Of a DNA stretch of 64,000 nt, positions 1 to 10,224 are shown piece by piece (the stretch's first letter is position 1; every line of letters starts with the position of its first letter). Source of the DNA: Prosapia bicincta (Eukaryota; Arthropoda; Insecta; Hemiptera; Cercopidae); contig JBAIZL010000002.1 of the NCBI GenBank assembly GCA_036971475.1, positions 350,955,582 to 351,019,581 of the forward strand, written 5' to 3'. The notes under the pieces are model-generated. The model made no database searches. It had not been told where the DNA came from and saw nothing but the letters and a program-made list of their open reading frames with translations. The position numbers and the translations under genes were made by a program.

Positions 1-197
1 ATTAGGAAGCACAGTGTTTTACTTCGATAGTTTCGGTAACTTGCCACCACCATCGGAATTGAATCACTATTTACGATCGGCAAACACAATTATGAATTAC
101 GATTCTATACAATTATGAAAGAAGACAACCGAAAGAGTCTTTAATTTGCGGTCATTTATGTTTAGAATTCCTGGCAAATAAAGTCAGTGTTATTTAA
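1..197 (+). pseudogene. Adenain-type cysteine protease, 3' part, broken (Polinton/adintovirus type)
   Basis: This is the C-terminal part of a virion-maturation cysteine protease of the adenovirus/Polinton/adintovirus kind. One frame starts at base 2 and carries VFYFDSFGNLPPP, matching the family's Phe-Asp-Ser-Phe-Gly block. It ends at a TGA at 116-118. The neighbouring frame, open from about 108, carries YNYERRQ and then ICGHLCLEFL, the block around the catalytic cysteine, and stops at 195-197. A frameshift therefore separates the two halves, and the N-terminus lies outside the window. In these viruses the protease cleaves capsid precursors. The stop falls two bases before the ATG of the next viral gene, as expected for packed viral genes. 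Seen: both motifs and the frame break. Inferred: an old integrated copy, not functional. Confidence 0.75.
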
Positions 198-198
198 G

Positions 199-905
199 AT
201 GTCTTCCTACACGGTATCCCTTACTGGGGACGAGTCTATTCTGAGGAGCGTGCTGTTTCCACCTTTAAGGCTGCACGAAGAAAGCCAGGGGGAAGCGGCT
301 CTATTAGAATTCACTACATACAATTCCATACCAAAAGTCACCAAAGGCATTAACAACAAATTACACTACAGCAAAGCGGGTGACGTAAAAAACAAAAAAA
401 TATACGAGATAGAATTGCCTACAGGGTCTTACGAAACTGACGAAGTGAACAGACTTTTACAGAGGTCTATAGGTTACAGCAACATTTCGCTTACGGCAAA
501 TAACAGCCTCCTTCGATGCGAAATAGTTACTAAATTCAACATACATTTCGATCAACCACATTCTATAGGATCACTGTTGGGGTTTAAAAGAAACCTCGCA
601 CCGAACGAAGAAAACGTTTAGGCGATGAAAAAGTCAATATTATAAAGGTAAACAACATCGAAATTTCCTGTAACATCATAGACGGTTCTTACAAAAACGG
701 AAAGAGAGAACATATTATACATTCGTTTTTTCCATCGGTTCCGCCGGGGTATAAAATATTAGAAGTACCACAAAATCTGGTTTACTTGCCGATAAAATTC
801 AGTTTGATTTCAGAAGTCGTAGTGAAAGTGCTTGATCAAGACGGGGATCCAGTTGATTTTAGAGGAGAAACTATAAGCATCAGGTTACATATAACACGCG
901 TATGA
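199..905 (+). pseudogene. Probable penton-like minor capsid protein, frameshifted (Polinton/adintovirus type)
   Basis: The ATG at 199 is the likely start; the frame is open upstream to 187, but the protease gene ends at 197. The first frame runs to a stop at 619-621. From about 600 a second frame continues to the TGA at 903-905, so one frameshift lies near 590-620. The second part carries VPPGYKILEVPQNLVYLP and ends in DFRGETISIRLHI, a C-terminal strand pattern I associate with single jelly-roll minor capsid proteins next to adenain genes in Polintons/adintoviruses. The combined length of about 235 residues fits a small capsid protein. The assignment rests on position after the protease and on remembered family patterns. 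Its decayed state argues for an endogenous copy. Confidence 0.6.
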
Positions 906-957
906 GCATGGGCTTAGACTTTATTAATTTTAGAAAACCTTGCCATAAAAAGCTCTC

Positions 958-1185
958 TTAATGAGGTTTACTCCTTCCGCTGAGAAAAATATCGCGTAAT
1001 CTTTTATTTATGGTTTCCTCTATATCTTTAACTAATAGCTGCTTCATTATGGCTACTTTCTGTTTTGCGTCCTGATCATAATGTTCATTTTTATGACAAT
1101 AATGACTGCTATCACTATAAACATTCCTATAGCCATCGTTTAATTTGCTATTGTGATTTATCCTACTGCCCTTTCTGCCTTTCAT
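958..1185 (-). CDS. Small bacterial-like hypothetical protein (endosymbiont insert)
   Basis: A 75-residue minus-strand frame with an ATG start. It is hydrophilic and Lys/Asp-rich, with a C-terminal amphipathic segment around VKDIEETINKRLRDIF. No motif gives a function. It sits between the viral capsid fragment and other bacterial-looking pseudogenes, and codons and composition differ from the AT-rich surroundings. I take it as part of a Rickettsiales-like (Wolbachia-type) insert. Alternatives are an accessory gene of the adjacent virus or a chance frame. Confidence 0.35.
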   Translation of the reverse strand: MKGRKGSRINHNSKLNDGYRNVYSDSSHYCHKNEHYDQDAKQKVAIMKQLLVKDIEETINKRLRDIFLSGRSKPH

Positions 1186-1257
1186 TATGAACCTAAGTAT
1201 CCGTATTATCTTTTCCTTTAAAAAAGATTTCCAGCCTATGCTCAGAAATAATTTTTA

Positions 1258-1732
1258 GAGAAAATGCGGAGCAAGGAATGCTACTAACATTCGAATAGAA
1301 ATTCCATAATTGAGCTCATCTCTGTTATCATAATACCACTTGCAATACTGAAACAAATGGTAAAATGCATTTTTGAAAGAGCCACATTCTACAGCATACC
1401 AAAAGATATTGCTGAGAAACATGAGCAATGAAAGTGGACTTTGTTCCTCCGCAAAAGAGAGAATGATTGCAGCCTGTGAAAAAGTGTTAAAAAAATTCAG
1501 TGAAGCTGAAACAGAAAAAATTAAAAGAATAAATAACAATTACGAATATAGTGAATGGGAGATTGTTGACAAAAATGATTGTGGATTATCAGAACAAGAA
1601 GATGGGATTGATGTCAGTGATTGGAAAATAGTTGAAAAAGCACCAAGTACACAAATACATCTATTAGGCATTGCAACAAAGAATAAAGAAGTAATAATAT
1701 TGTTTGGTTTATCAGAGTGTTTCATGAGCTAG
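1258..1732 (+). pseudogene. Bacterial-like hypothetical protein, multiply frameshifted
   Basis: Three protein-like stretches follow one another on the plus strand in different frames. A short one carries AEQGMLLTFE (about 1264-1293). A second, about 1302-1430, carries PLAILKQMVKCIFERATF and ends in IAEKHEQ. A third, open from about 1364 to the TAG at 1730-1732, carries SAKERMIAACEKVLKKFSEA and the acidic repeats EWEIVD and DWKIVEK. The helical, charged composition resembles proteins of intracellular bacteria, not AT-rich filler. No function is recognised. The opposite strand is also open over 1255-1539, but its hydrophobic product looks like a shadow. The frame breaks indicate a dead copy. 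Confidence 0.4.
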
Positions 1733-1789
1733 AATGCACAACTTTACTTATAGTTAAAGTGACTTAGTTTTACCGACAATTTGAAAAAC

Positions 1790-1828
1790 CGTCATTCCGC
1801 TACTTGTTAGCGGAATTGCGGTATGACG
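1790..1828. repeat. Wolbachia-like palindromic repeat
   Basis: A nested palindrome. The inner arms are TTCCGCTA and TAGCGGAA around a short CTTGT loop, and outer CGTCAT/ATGACG bases flank them. It closely resembles the short dispersed palindromes of Wolbachia genomes, which carry a CCGCTACTTGTTAGCGG core. It lies between two bacterial-looking pseudogenes and supports an endosymbiont origin for this segment. Confidence 0.6.
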
Positions 1829-2013
1829 TAAGGAAACCTCTTTTTGATTAGCTATATCATCTTACTCTTTTTTTATCCAGAATTGTAAGTCAAAAATATG
1901 ATATAAAGAAAAAAATAGGGAAGATTACCCTACTCAATATAGGAATAGGATTATTATGCGGCCGTTTAGCGTAACAAAATTTCAGCAAAAACTATAACCC
2001 CAAAATATGTAAA

Positions 2014-3310
2014 TCATCTAGAACTCCAAAAATCGGTGAAACTATATCCTTCCACACTTTCTTGGAAAATTGGATTTGAAACAACCATAGTTGTAACGTC
2101 TTTTATGAAATTCTCATCCTTTGCTATTTTATTGTCATACGCTTGATCACTAGCATCAAGAAATAATTCTGACTTTTCTGCTAGGATTGGATTTGTTCGC
2201 TTCCTTCTATGTCTTCTATTGCAAATGGTATTTTTCCCACTACTTCTTCATCACTTCCAACTAATCTTCCTTTTTCGTCGACAAGGAATTGGCTAATCAT
2301 AGCTCCGTTTGATGCGGGCTCCATCAACATTTTTGTCGCACCCAAAATTTCTGGTCCTAATTCAGTTCCTTAATTAGTTTGAGATGCTGGACTCTGAGCT
2401 TCTCCTTTTGGTCTTAGCATATCTATCTCATCCAAAAACTCTTTTGCTATTTTATCGATGTCAATAGATCTTTTTTCTCTTCCTCTACATTTTTGGTTAC
2501 TCCAAATATTTTGTTTGTGAAGTTTGGAATCTTTACGTTAGAACCACCTACTTTAGTAAATTCACCTTTTTCGGCTAGAAAATCTTTTGCTATTTGGTTT
2601 CTTTCATCGCCATACCACACATATTCTTCATCAAGAAACTTTCCTAGTGTTTTAACTAATATTGATCCTCCATCTACGCGTTGCCTCAGTATCTCCTGTG
2701 CTAATACTTTGTGTTCTGCCAGCGGAAAAAATTTCTCGTTCGCTTCTGGTTTGGTGTACACCTCAAAAGTATTAGCTTTCGTTTCCAATCTATTGTCTAT
2801 CTCTCCTTTAGTATACACGCCATCAGTATCAGCTTTAGTTTTTAATTTGTTTTTTATTTCTTCTTTAGTACATATATCACAATAATTAGCTTTGGTTTCT
2901 AATTTGTTATTTATCTCTTCATAGGTATACACAATATCAACATTAGATTTTTTATTCAGCTCATCTTTGTCGGCTTTTTTCTCTAACTTCGAATTTATAT
3001 AGCTAGATACATCATCTCTCCTAACAAATATATGTATTAGCACAGTTTCAGAGATTCTGTTATTACCACTATATTTTGCATAAAGTGTCGCTTCCACTAT
3101 AAGCCTTTCTGATACTTTTTCTGCAAGTACTGTTATCTCTCTACCAGGATCATAGTAATCATCACTTTTTATATCAAGCAAACTCCTCAGAGCCGCTGCT
3201 AAACCATTGACTTCATACTCCACTTCAGCTTGACCATATGGTTTATATTTTAATTTCAGGCCACCATCTGCTACATCTAAAGTATACGTGTTACCTTTCC
3301 TATCGCTCAC
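2014..3310 (-). pseudogene. Tail-fibre-like repeat protein, decayed (endosymbiont/phage-like)
   Basis: The minus-strand frame 3310-2447 gives 287 residues from an ATG. Residues about 1-110 form a beta-rich head. Residues about 110-205 hold four to five 19-residue repeats of pattern YTKxEIxNKLxTKA, the shaft motif of phage tail fibres and other trimeric fibres. A C-terminal part with KVGGSNVKIPNF follows. After a frameshift near 2460, protein-like sequence continues (IDIDKIAKEFLDEIDML, then GAMISQFLVDEKGRLVG), interrupted by an in-frame stop and another frameshift, to a stop at 2014-2016. This is a broken gene of over 400 codons. With the palindrome at 1790 it suggests a Wolbachia or phage-like insert. 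A fibre gene of the neighbouring virus is the alternative. Confidence 0.55.
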
Positions 3311-3688
3311 GGTTATAATTTTTAGAGCCGATGTATTTTGGTCATTTTAAAATTCTATATTAGCTGTCATATCACTTTTCTTTAATTACCAAAATTATAA
3401 AGTATATGAAAGTCACACCATACCACCAAAATAAAATATACATACTAATAAATTCTGCTTCACAGTTATGTTCCAGGTGACGCAGGGGCACATCTCCAGG
3501 GCCGCAGCTTAGCCCTAACGGAAGTACTAATTTGATTGCATGCCATTTCAGTTTCGAGTAGGCAACAGAAGAAGAGGTGCATGTCATTCCTGCCATAAAC
3601 TCACTAACAAGGTATTTGCAAGGTAATACTTCTCCTTATTCCTTAGCATAAGGTGATCCAAGCCCCCAGGGTTCCTGCATGATCTGTC
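3311..3688. other. Unassigned junction with a minor open frame
   Basis: This links the bacterial-like segment to the jockey repeats. A 74-residue minus-strand frame (3596-3372) has a Cys/Ser-rich start and a hydrophobic end (FISMYILFWWYGVTFIYFI). It may be another endosymbiont remnant, but nothing is recognisable. No other signal seen. Confidence 0.3.
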
Positions 3689-3957
3689 GCGGGATTTTTC
3701 CTGGCAGGGTTTCTTTCTTGCTAGGTTTTTTTCATCCCGCCCTTAGCGCGACACTTACTGTACTGTTTCATTTCACTATCTCTTGATTCTCCATGGAAAG
3801 AGTTTATGAGCTTGGTACATGGGCAATCAATCCCGTTTCCTTCACTCGCGGTAGGGATACTAACCGCATGCGCATGTGAGACGGAGGTAGCTCGCTAGAG
3901 GTTGGCTGCCACGAGGGCTAGGTTTTGGGGGCTCAGACCCGGGTAAAAAAAAAAGAA
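3689..3957 (+). mobile_element. Jockey-type retrotransposon 3' tail, copy 1
   Basis: A GC-richer block running from GGGATTTTTCCTGGCAGG to GGCTCAGACCCGGGT and a run of A. It recurs at 21829-22101 and in part at 4697-4819, so it is a dispersed repeat. The same ending (GGTTTTGGGGGCTCAGACCC plus poly-A) follows a reverse transcriptase fragment at 4113-4152, which identifies it as the 3' end of a non-LTR retrotransposon on the plus strand. Confidence 0.65.
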
Positions 3958-3972
3958 ACAGCATGCAACCAA

Positions 3973-4152
3973 GGGATTCAACAATTACTGCTCGACTGGG
4001 GTAGTCTTCCTGGACATTGAAAAGGCCGTTGTCTGGCACAACGGGCTCTTAGCGAAACTTCGTCACTATGGCCTTCCAGACGGGCTCATACACCTAGTTA
4101 GCTCATACCTAGGGGGTTTTGGGGGCTCAGACCCGGGTAAAATAAAAAAAAA
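3973..4152 (+). mobile_element. Jockey-type reverse transcriptase fragment with poly-A tail
   Basis: Plus-strand translation gives GFNNYCSTGVVFLDIEKA, then WHNGLLAKLRHYGLPDGL and HLVSSYL. This is the reverse-transcriptase block with the first catalytic Asp (FLDIEKA) typical of jockey/CR1-like elements. The usual FDR between KA and VW is missing, so three residues are deleted. The coding part ends abruptly at about 4112 and joins the shared 3' tail and A-run, indicating a deletion-joined copy of about 180 bp. Confidence 0.75.
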
Positions 4153-4153
4153 G

Positions 4154-6556
4154 TAGTCAAATGATGAATTTATGGTTTCAAATACTGCTGGAAATGTCTA
4201 ATCATTAATAGACATTGTAAACTACATGTTGGGGAACCTAGAAAAATATATACTGTGTGTTTTTATATAGAAGTACTCAAATTCGTTTGTAAGAGGATAA
4301 ATGTTTCAAAAAGGATTTAAGGTTAGAACTATAGAGAAATTTTAAATTAATAACGTCTTTCCGATCATAACAGTTTGTGGCCACAGGTAAAATCAAAATC
4401 TTACAGATCGTGCCCTAAACCATACAATTTACAGTTGATAGCTACTGCATTCAACAACGTCCATGGGTAAATAGTTTGGGAATAATTACGCAGATGGCAG
4501 CACCTACAAGGTCAAACAACCCAAGTCAAATGATGAATTTATGGTTTCAGATTCAACCAACATACTGCTTAAAATGTTCGAAAAAGATATTAAGGTTAGA
4601 ACTTTCGAGAAATATTAAGTTAAAAACGTCTTTCCAATCTTAACAGTTTGTGACCACAGGTAAAAACAAAATCTTACAGATCCTGCCTTAAACCATATTC
4701 TCCATGGAAAGAGCTTATGAGCTTGGTACATGGGCAAGCAATCCCGTTTCCTTCACTCGCGGTAGAGATACTAACCGCATGCGCATGTGAGACGGAGGTA
4801 GCCCGCTAGAGGTTGGCCATGTCAAATGATAAATCTATGGTTTCAGATTCCACCAACATACTGCTGAAAATATCTAATTATAAATAGAAATTGTAAATTA
4901 CATGTTGGGGAACCTAGAACTATTTATAAGGTGTGCTTTAATCTAGAAGTCATCAAATTCGTTTGTAAGACGATAAATGTTCGAAAAAGATATTAAGGTT
5001 AGAACTTTCGAGAAACATTAAGTTAAAAACGTCTTTCCAATCTTAACAGTTTGTGACCACAGGTAAAAACAAAATATTACAGATCCTGCCTTAAACCATA
5101 CAATTTACAGTTGACAGCTACTGCATTCAACAACGTCCATTGGTAAATAGTTTGGAAATAGTTACGCAGATGGCAGCACCTACAACGTCAAACAACCCAA
5201 GTCAAATCATGAATTTATGGTTTCAAATTCCACCAACCTACTGCTGAAATTGTCTAATCATAAACATACATCGTAAACTACATGTTGGGGAACCTAGAAC
5301 AATATATACGGTGCGTTTGTATATAGAAGTCTTCAAATTCGTTTGTAGGGCGATAAATGTTGCAAAAAGAAATTAAGGTTAGAACTATAGAGAAATATTA
5401 AGTTACAAACGTCTTTCCAATCTTAACAGTTTGTTACCACAGGTAAAAACAAAATCTTACACATCCTGCCTTAAACCATAACATTTACAGTTGATAGCTA
5501 CTGCATTCAACAACTTCAATTGGTAAATAGTTTGGAAATAGTCACGCTGATGGCAGCACCTACAATGTCAAACAATTAAAGTCAAATGATGAATATATCG
5601 TTTAAAATTCCACCAACATACTCCTGGGTATGTCTAATTATAAATAGACATTGTAAACTACAATGTTGTGGAAGCTAGCACTACATACACGGCGCGATTT
5701 TTTATAGAAGTCCTTAAATTCATTTGTAAAACGATAAATGTTTCAAAAATAAATAAAGGTTAGAACTTTAGAGAAATATTAAGTTAATAACGTCTTCCCG
5801 ATCTTAATAGTTTGGGACCATGGGTAAAAACATAATCTTACAGATCGTGCCTTAAACCATAAAATTTACAGTTGATAGCTACTGCATTTAAAACGTCTAT
5901 TGGTAAATAGTTTGGAAATAGTTACGCAGTTGGCAGCACCTACAAGGTCAAACAATCCAAGCCAAATGATGAATTTATGGTTTCAAATTCCATCAACATA
6001 CTGCTTGGAATGTCTAATCATGAATAGACATTGAAAACAACAATGTTGGGGAACCTAGCACTATATATACCGTGTGTTTTTATATAGAAGTCCGAAAACG
6101 TATTTGTAAGACTATAAAAGTTACGAAAGAAAATTAATATTCGAACTTTAGAGAAATATTAAGTTAATAACATCTTTCCAATCTTAACAGTTAGTGACCA
6201 CAGGTAAAAACAAAATGAAACAGATCGTGCCTTGAACCATAACATTTACAGTTTATATCTACTGCATTCAACAACGTCCATTGGTAAATAGTTTGGAAAT
6301 AGTTACGCAGATGGCAGCACCTACAAGGTCAAACAATCCAAGTCAAATGATGACTTTATGGTTTCAAATTCCACCAACATACTGCTGGGAATATCTAATC
6401 ATAAATAGACATTGTAAACTACAATGTTGGATAAGCTGGCACTATATATACGGTGTGATTTTATATAAAAGTCCTCAAATTCATTTATAAGACTATAAAT
6501 GTTGCAAAAAGAAATTAAGGTTAGATCTTTAGAGAAGTATTAAGTTAATGACGTCC
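4154..6556. repeat. Tandem satellite, unit about 380 bp, six to seven copies
   Basis: Successive units start at about 4154, 4524, 4821, 5201, 5581, 5961 and 6342 with GTCAAATGATGAATTTATGG-like sequence, so the period is about 380 bp. Units share blocks such as CTACATGTTGGGGAACCTAG, AACAGTTTGTGACCACAGG and GCAGATGGCAGCACCTAC. Copies differ by a few per cent to about ten per cent. The second unit has an internal deletion and is cut by a jockey-tail fragment. The last unit stops partway. Short frames inside are chance. Confidence 0.9.
4697..4819 (+). mobile_element. Jockey 3' tail fragment inside the satellite
   Basis: The interval repeats the middle of the tail at 3792-3904 (TCTCCATGGAAAGAG to CGCTAGAGGTTGGC) almost exactly. 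It replaces the second half of satellite unit 2. It lacks its own poly-A end, so template switching or gene conversion fits better than a simple insertion. Confidence 0.6.
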
Positions 6557-7134
6557 TTTGGGAGGCCACTTCCATATACGTATCAATGTTGCGCAGTATA
6601 CTCACGTACGCTTCACCCGACTGGAGCCATGCAGGCAACTAACGCACAAGCAGACTCCAGTTATTCCAAAACAAGGTTTTGCGAATAATCACAAAAGCAA
6701 GATTAACACTGCTTCACACTGACTAAGTGCCTATCATCAAACAACACCTCCGACACTTAGCAACAAGGTTCTACATACAGGCTCACGCACATACAACATC
6801 CACACTCATTTCCTGACTGAGTAGATACGACCTCAACCTCGACACACACACGTTAAATTATTTCTATTATTTAAGCAATAAATTCCAACATTTTCGGGGC
6901 AGTTTTACTCAATTTTGATTAATTACCCTACATTTCGTGTTGAAGGAGTTTAGCGAATTTAATGATATTTTATAAAAAATATTCATTTGAAATGAAATAA
7001 GTGGCAAAAGAGTGAGTTGCTCTTAAATCAGCGTGAGAAATTATGGATCGCACTGTCTTGGGATATAGGTTTATTTATGTTTGTATCTGTGGGGGGGATA
7101 TAAAGCACTGACTTGAATTCTCGCCCTCCACTCC
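6557..7134. other. Unassigned, moderately GC-rich then AT-rich
   Basis: The first 350 bases are richer in GC and CA than the surroundings and end near AACATTTTCGGGGCAG, reminiscent of an LTR end, but I could not find a partner LTR or primer-binding site. Nothing else supported. Confidence 0.25.
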
Positions 7135-7140
7135 TCTACT

Positions 7141-7146
7141 TTCTCA

Positions 7147-7199
<53 letters not shown>

Positions 7200-7212
7200 T
7201 CACACACAAACA

Positions 7213-7271
<59 letters not shown>
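7141..7271. repeat. Compound CT/CA microsatellite
   Basis: A CT run of over 50 bases, then a short spacer and a CA run of about 55 bases. It reads directly from the sequence. Confidence 0.97.
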
Positions 7272-7272
<1 letters not shown>

Positions 7273-7931
7273 AAAAAAGCCTCATATTATAGCAAACATT
7301 TGCACAATGTCAAATTGTTACATTTGTTGTTATTTGGTTACTTTAATTTAGTAAATGTGTGTGAGGTAATTAAGTAATATTTGGCTATTATTGGTTTAAG
7401 CATGAAGCTTTGGGGATTAAGTTTTTGGAAAAACTGACAAAGGAATATTATTGTTTGTGTTACTAAATACATTTGGTTTTGCAGGACCATTTTGTGTGAA
7501 AAGAACTATTTAACATTAGTTTAGGACATTTCCTAGAAATCCTGTTTAAATAAGTGTAACAATTAGGAAATATAAGCATAATCCTAAAACATTGTGATGA
7601 GATATTAAACAGAGAAAAAACCACAGTGGGTTTTAATTGGAAATGTTCATGTTTGGAGTTTATGCCATATTTATTTGTGTGTAATATTTAGGATGGGAAT
7701 TGAATATTGATGTCTTGCTTTTGCACAATTAGAGACATTTTAACGGGGAAATGTGTAATAATAAAAATCTAAAGTAAAACATTTACTACCAACATTATAG
7801 ATTAAATCTTTTAAAAAAGGAAAACCTTTATCTTTAAACGTACTTTAAGATACTAAACTGCAAAGGTAACTTCACATAGTGTAATAGAACGTTATAGATG
7901 GAAACAGTTAATGTTGTTGTTGCATTTGCAG
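7272..7931. other. AT-rich stretch, nothing recognised
   Basis: No frame, repeat or RNA signal stands out. It ends in TTGTTGTTGCATTTGCAG, a fair 3' splice site for the next feature. Confidence 0.5.
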
Positions 7932-8022
7932 ACTAATGGTGAACCAAGCAGAGGATGACTTGGGGAAAGCTCCTTGAAGACCCTCGAGGGTCAAGAGCCC
8001 CTAGCATCGTGACTGCGCTAGG
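7932..8022 (+). other. Candidate non-coding exon A
   Basis: A 91-base block with clearly higher GC than its flanks. It is preceded by a T-rich TTTGCAG acceptor and followed by a GTGAGT donor. All three frames contain stops, so it would be untranslated. This is inference from splice consensus and composition only. Confidence 0.3.
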
Positions 8023-9010
8023 GTGAGTTGATAAATTGCTTATGTTTGCTGTAATGTAGGAATAGTTGGGTGTTTGGTTGCATAGGTTCTGCTTTGTAAA
8101 AGCTTTTAATGAAATAGAAGCAGCACAGATTTTGGTGAGAATGAAAATATAAAAATTAATCAAGCTAAGCTAAAATGATCCAAGAGTGCTGGTATACAAA
8201 CTCTGGCAAAAATAAAATCCATTCATTCCATGTTTATGCTATTAGTAAGTATAAAATAATTTAGCTATACGCCCAGATAATATTATCTCTTTTCTAGCAA
8301 CAAACTTAGAGTCCAGGAACAATGAATAATTCCATGGAAACAATAATGTAACCTCAAAGCATGTTACTAGGCACACCTGTCATTGTTAATATCTTTACAA
8401 GAAAATATTATGTAATATATTTACAATACAGAATTTTGTATTATTTACGGATTTGTTTAAATATTACAGGCCTGTTTTTCTAAAAATATACATAAAGTTT
8501 AATGCATTTGTTCGGCTTTGTATTTACTTAGAAAACAGAAGCCATTTAAACCTGATATTAGGATTAAAACGACGTATTAATCTTTCAACAAATTGTATAT
8601 TTATTTCGATAGATGTTTTTTAAAATGAGTATCTTCTACAATTTTTGTTCGATACATTCCCGACGACTATTTTTTTTATTATTTGTATTACATTTTTAGT
8701 TGTGTTTTATTTGTTTAGTTTGTTTGATATCCTAAAATGCTCAAATAATTACATATAAAGCTAACATGGGTTTTACTTAATGACCTATACAAACAATAGT
8801 TGAACATAATCGTTGATACATTGCTATTAGTACTCGAAGAAATTGTTCAATACACCAAAGAATATACACACAGACAGCAACAGAGCATCAGACACAAACA
8901 AAACTCTCAGCTCAATACAATAACACATTTACATCCACCACCAGTTTTACCCACACACAATAAACACCATAAACATCGAATTTAATATAAACTAATTAGG
9001 ATTGATAAAT
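8023..9010. other. AT-rich stretch, nothing recognised
   Basis: Low-complexity AT sequence with a CA-rich segment near 8860-8990. The short frames look accidental. Confidence 0.5.
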
Positions 9011-9640
9011 ATAAACTAATTAAGGTGGACCCTACCCTAGCCGCAGTAACGTCCATGAAGTTTCATCAACGTCTGAACTCGAGAAGACAAAACAAATGTA
9101 CGACAATTTAGCTTTTCGAGTAAAACCAATGGAAATTCACTACAGATATCCACAGAGCCATACCAAAGTAAGCCAGTTAGAAACAGGCCTTCTTTCTCTG
9201 CCTTTACATCAAACACTGTTCTAAAAAAACTGCTCTCACCGTTGACGGTCAATACATCTGGTACAGTTGTAACCACGTCAAAGACTTCAAATAATACTCT
9301 TGATGTCCGTTTCCAACATCCGGCCAACATGAAACACTAAAGAAAGTTCCTGTTCCTCTTTTGTTACCCATCAAGAGGACATATCCTGAGGATGACCAGC
9401 TGGATACCAAACCAGACACTCATAAAGCCTTTAAGACTAATTTTGTTGAAAGGTCTACATTTAAGATATGATCTCTCGCCTCCTGAGATTGCGAAACCAT
9501 CTACATCGAATTCAGACGGCAGAAGATATGTGTAGACCTTGGTAAAACCTTCCAAGCCTCCCAGATATCTGTTATTTGTGATATATCTCCTTTGTGTAGC
9601 TTTTAAGTTGTTGTGAACGTTTATCATTACATTTTCCTCT
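9011..9640. other. GC-richer unassigned block
   Basis: About 600 bases of near-coding composition with minus-strand frames 9627-9364 and 9330-9037, separated by stops. Peptides such as GGLEGFTKVYTYLLPSEFDV look protein-like but match no family I recognise. It may be a decayed element or gene remnant; the strand is uncertain. Confidence 0.3.
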
Positions 9641-9913
9641 ACACATTTCTGAGATACGTCTCTCTTATAGTTACTTTAATCACACGAGTGTATTTGTATA
9701 GAGTGCTTACTTTATCCAGGAGCTCAAGACCTGTTCTGACAAATACATTTCAAAGTCACCGTGTCGTCTTCATGGAGATCATTGTAAAGGTCCATTTCCT
9801 CCGACTTTTCCATAATGATCTGTCAGAATGTTCGCACTGTTCACCTCATCCAGTGTTCATTTTCTTTTACTACAATAGTCTTTACTTTTCTAGAAAGCGA
9901 AATCATTTAACTT

Positions 9914-10107
9914 ATATGTTTGAGTACAGTTTTCTGCCATTCCTAACGTTTCAATTATCTCATCTGCTGACACATTTCGGAGTAACTCCATTTTCAAAGT
10001 ACCTATGATAGTAGGATTAGGTTTTGAAAATGGAGTTACTCCGAAAAACGTCAACAGATGAGAATATTGAAACTTTAGAAATGGCAGAAAACTGTACTCA
10101 AACATAT
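9914..10107. repeat. Near-perfect hairpin, 85-bp arms
   Basis: Bases 9914-9998 are the reverse complement of 10023-10107 with only a few differences, around a 24-base loop. Both arms, read outward from the centre, encode nearly the same peptide (MELLRxxSxDExIETLxMAENCTQTY). This is a head-to-head duplication of one segment. Transcription would give a long double-stranded hairpin. Confidence 0.9.
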
Positions 10108-10224
10108 AGAAATTTTCCTAACATAAATGAAGATGAGTATATTAATAATTTCAATTTTAACTTGGCTGATTGTGATTGTTGTGTTTTACAAATAATTCTC
10201 GTTCCTGCCTTTTCGTCACTGTGA

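Noticed and set aside
1255..1725. Minus-strand frames (94 and 61 residues) as genes
   Set aside because: The plus strand has a more protein-like, hydrophilic product in successive frames; the minus frames look like its shadow.
6281..6490. Open frame in the 380-bp satellite
   Set aside because: It appears in one unit only and is broken in the others.
6557..6915. Solo LTR
   Set aside because: The end resembles an LTR end, but no matching LTR, primer-binding site or target duplication is visible.
9037..9627. Two-exon gene on the minus strand
   Set aside because: No splice signals join the frames, no start context, and no family recognised.
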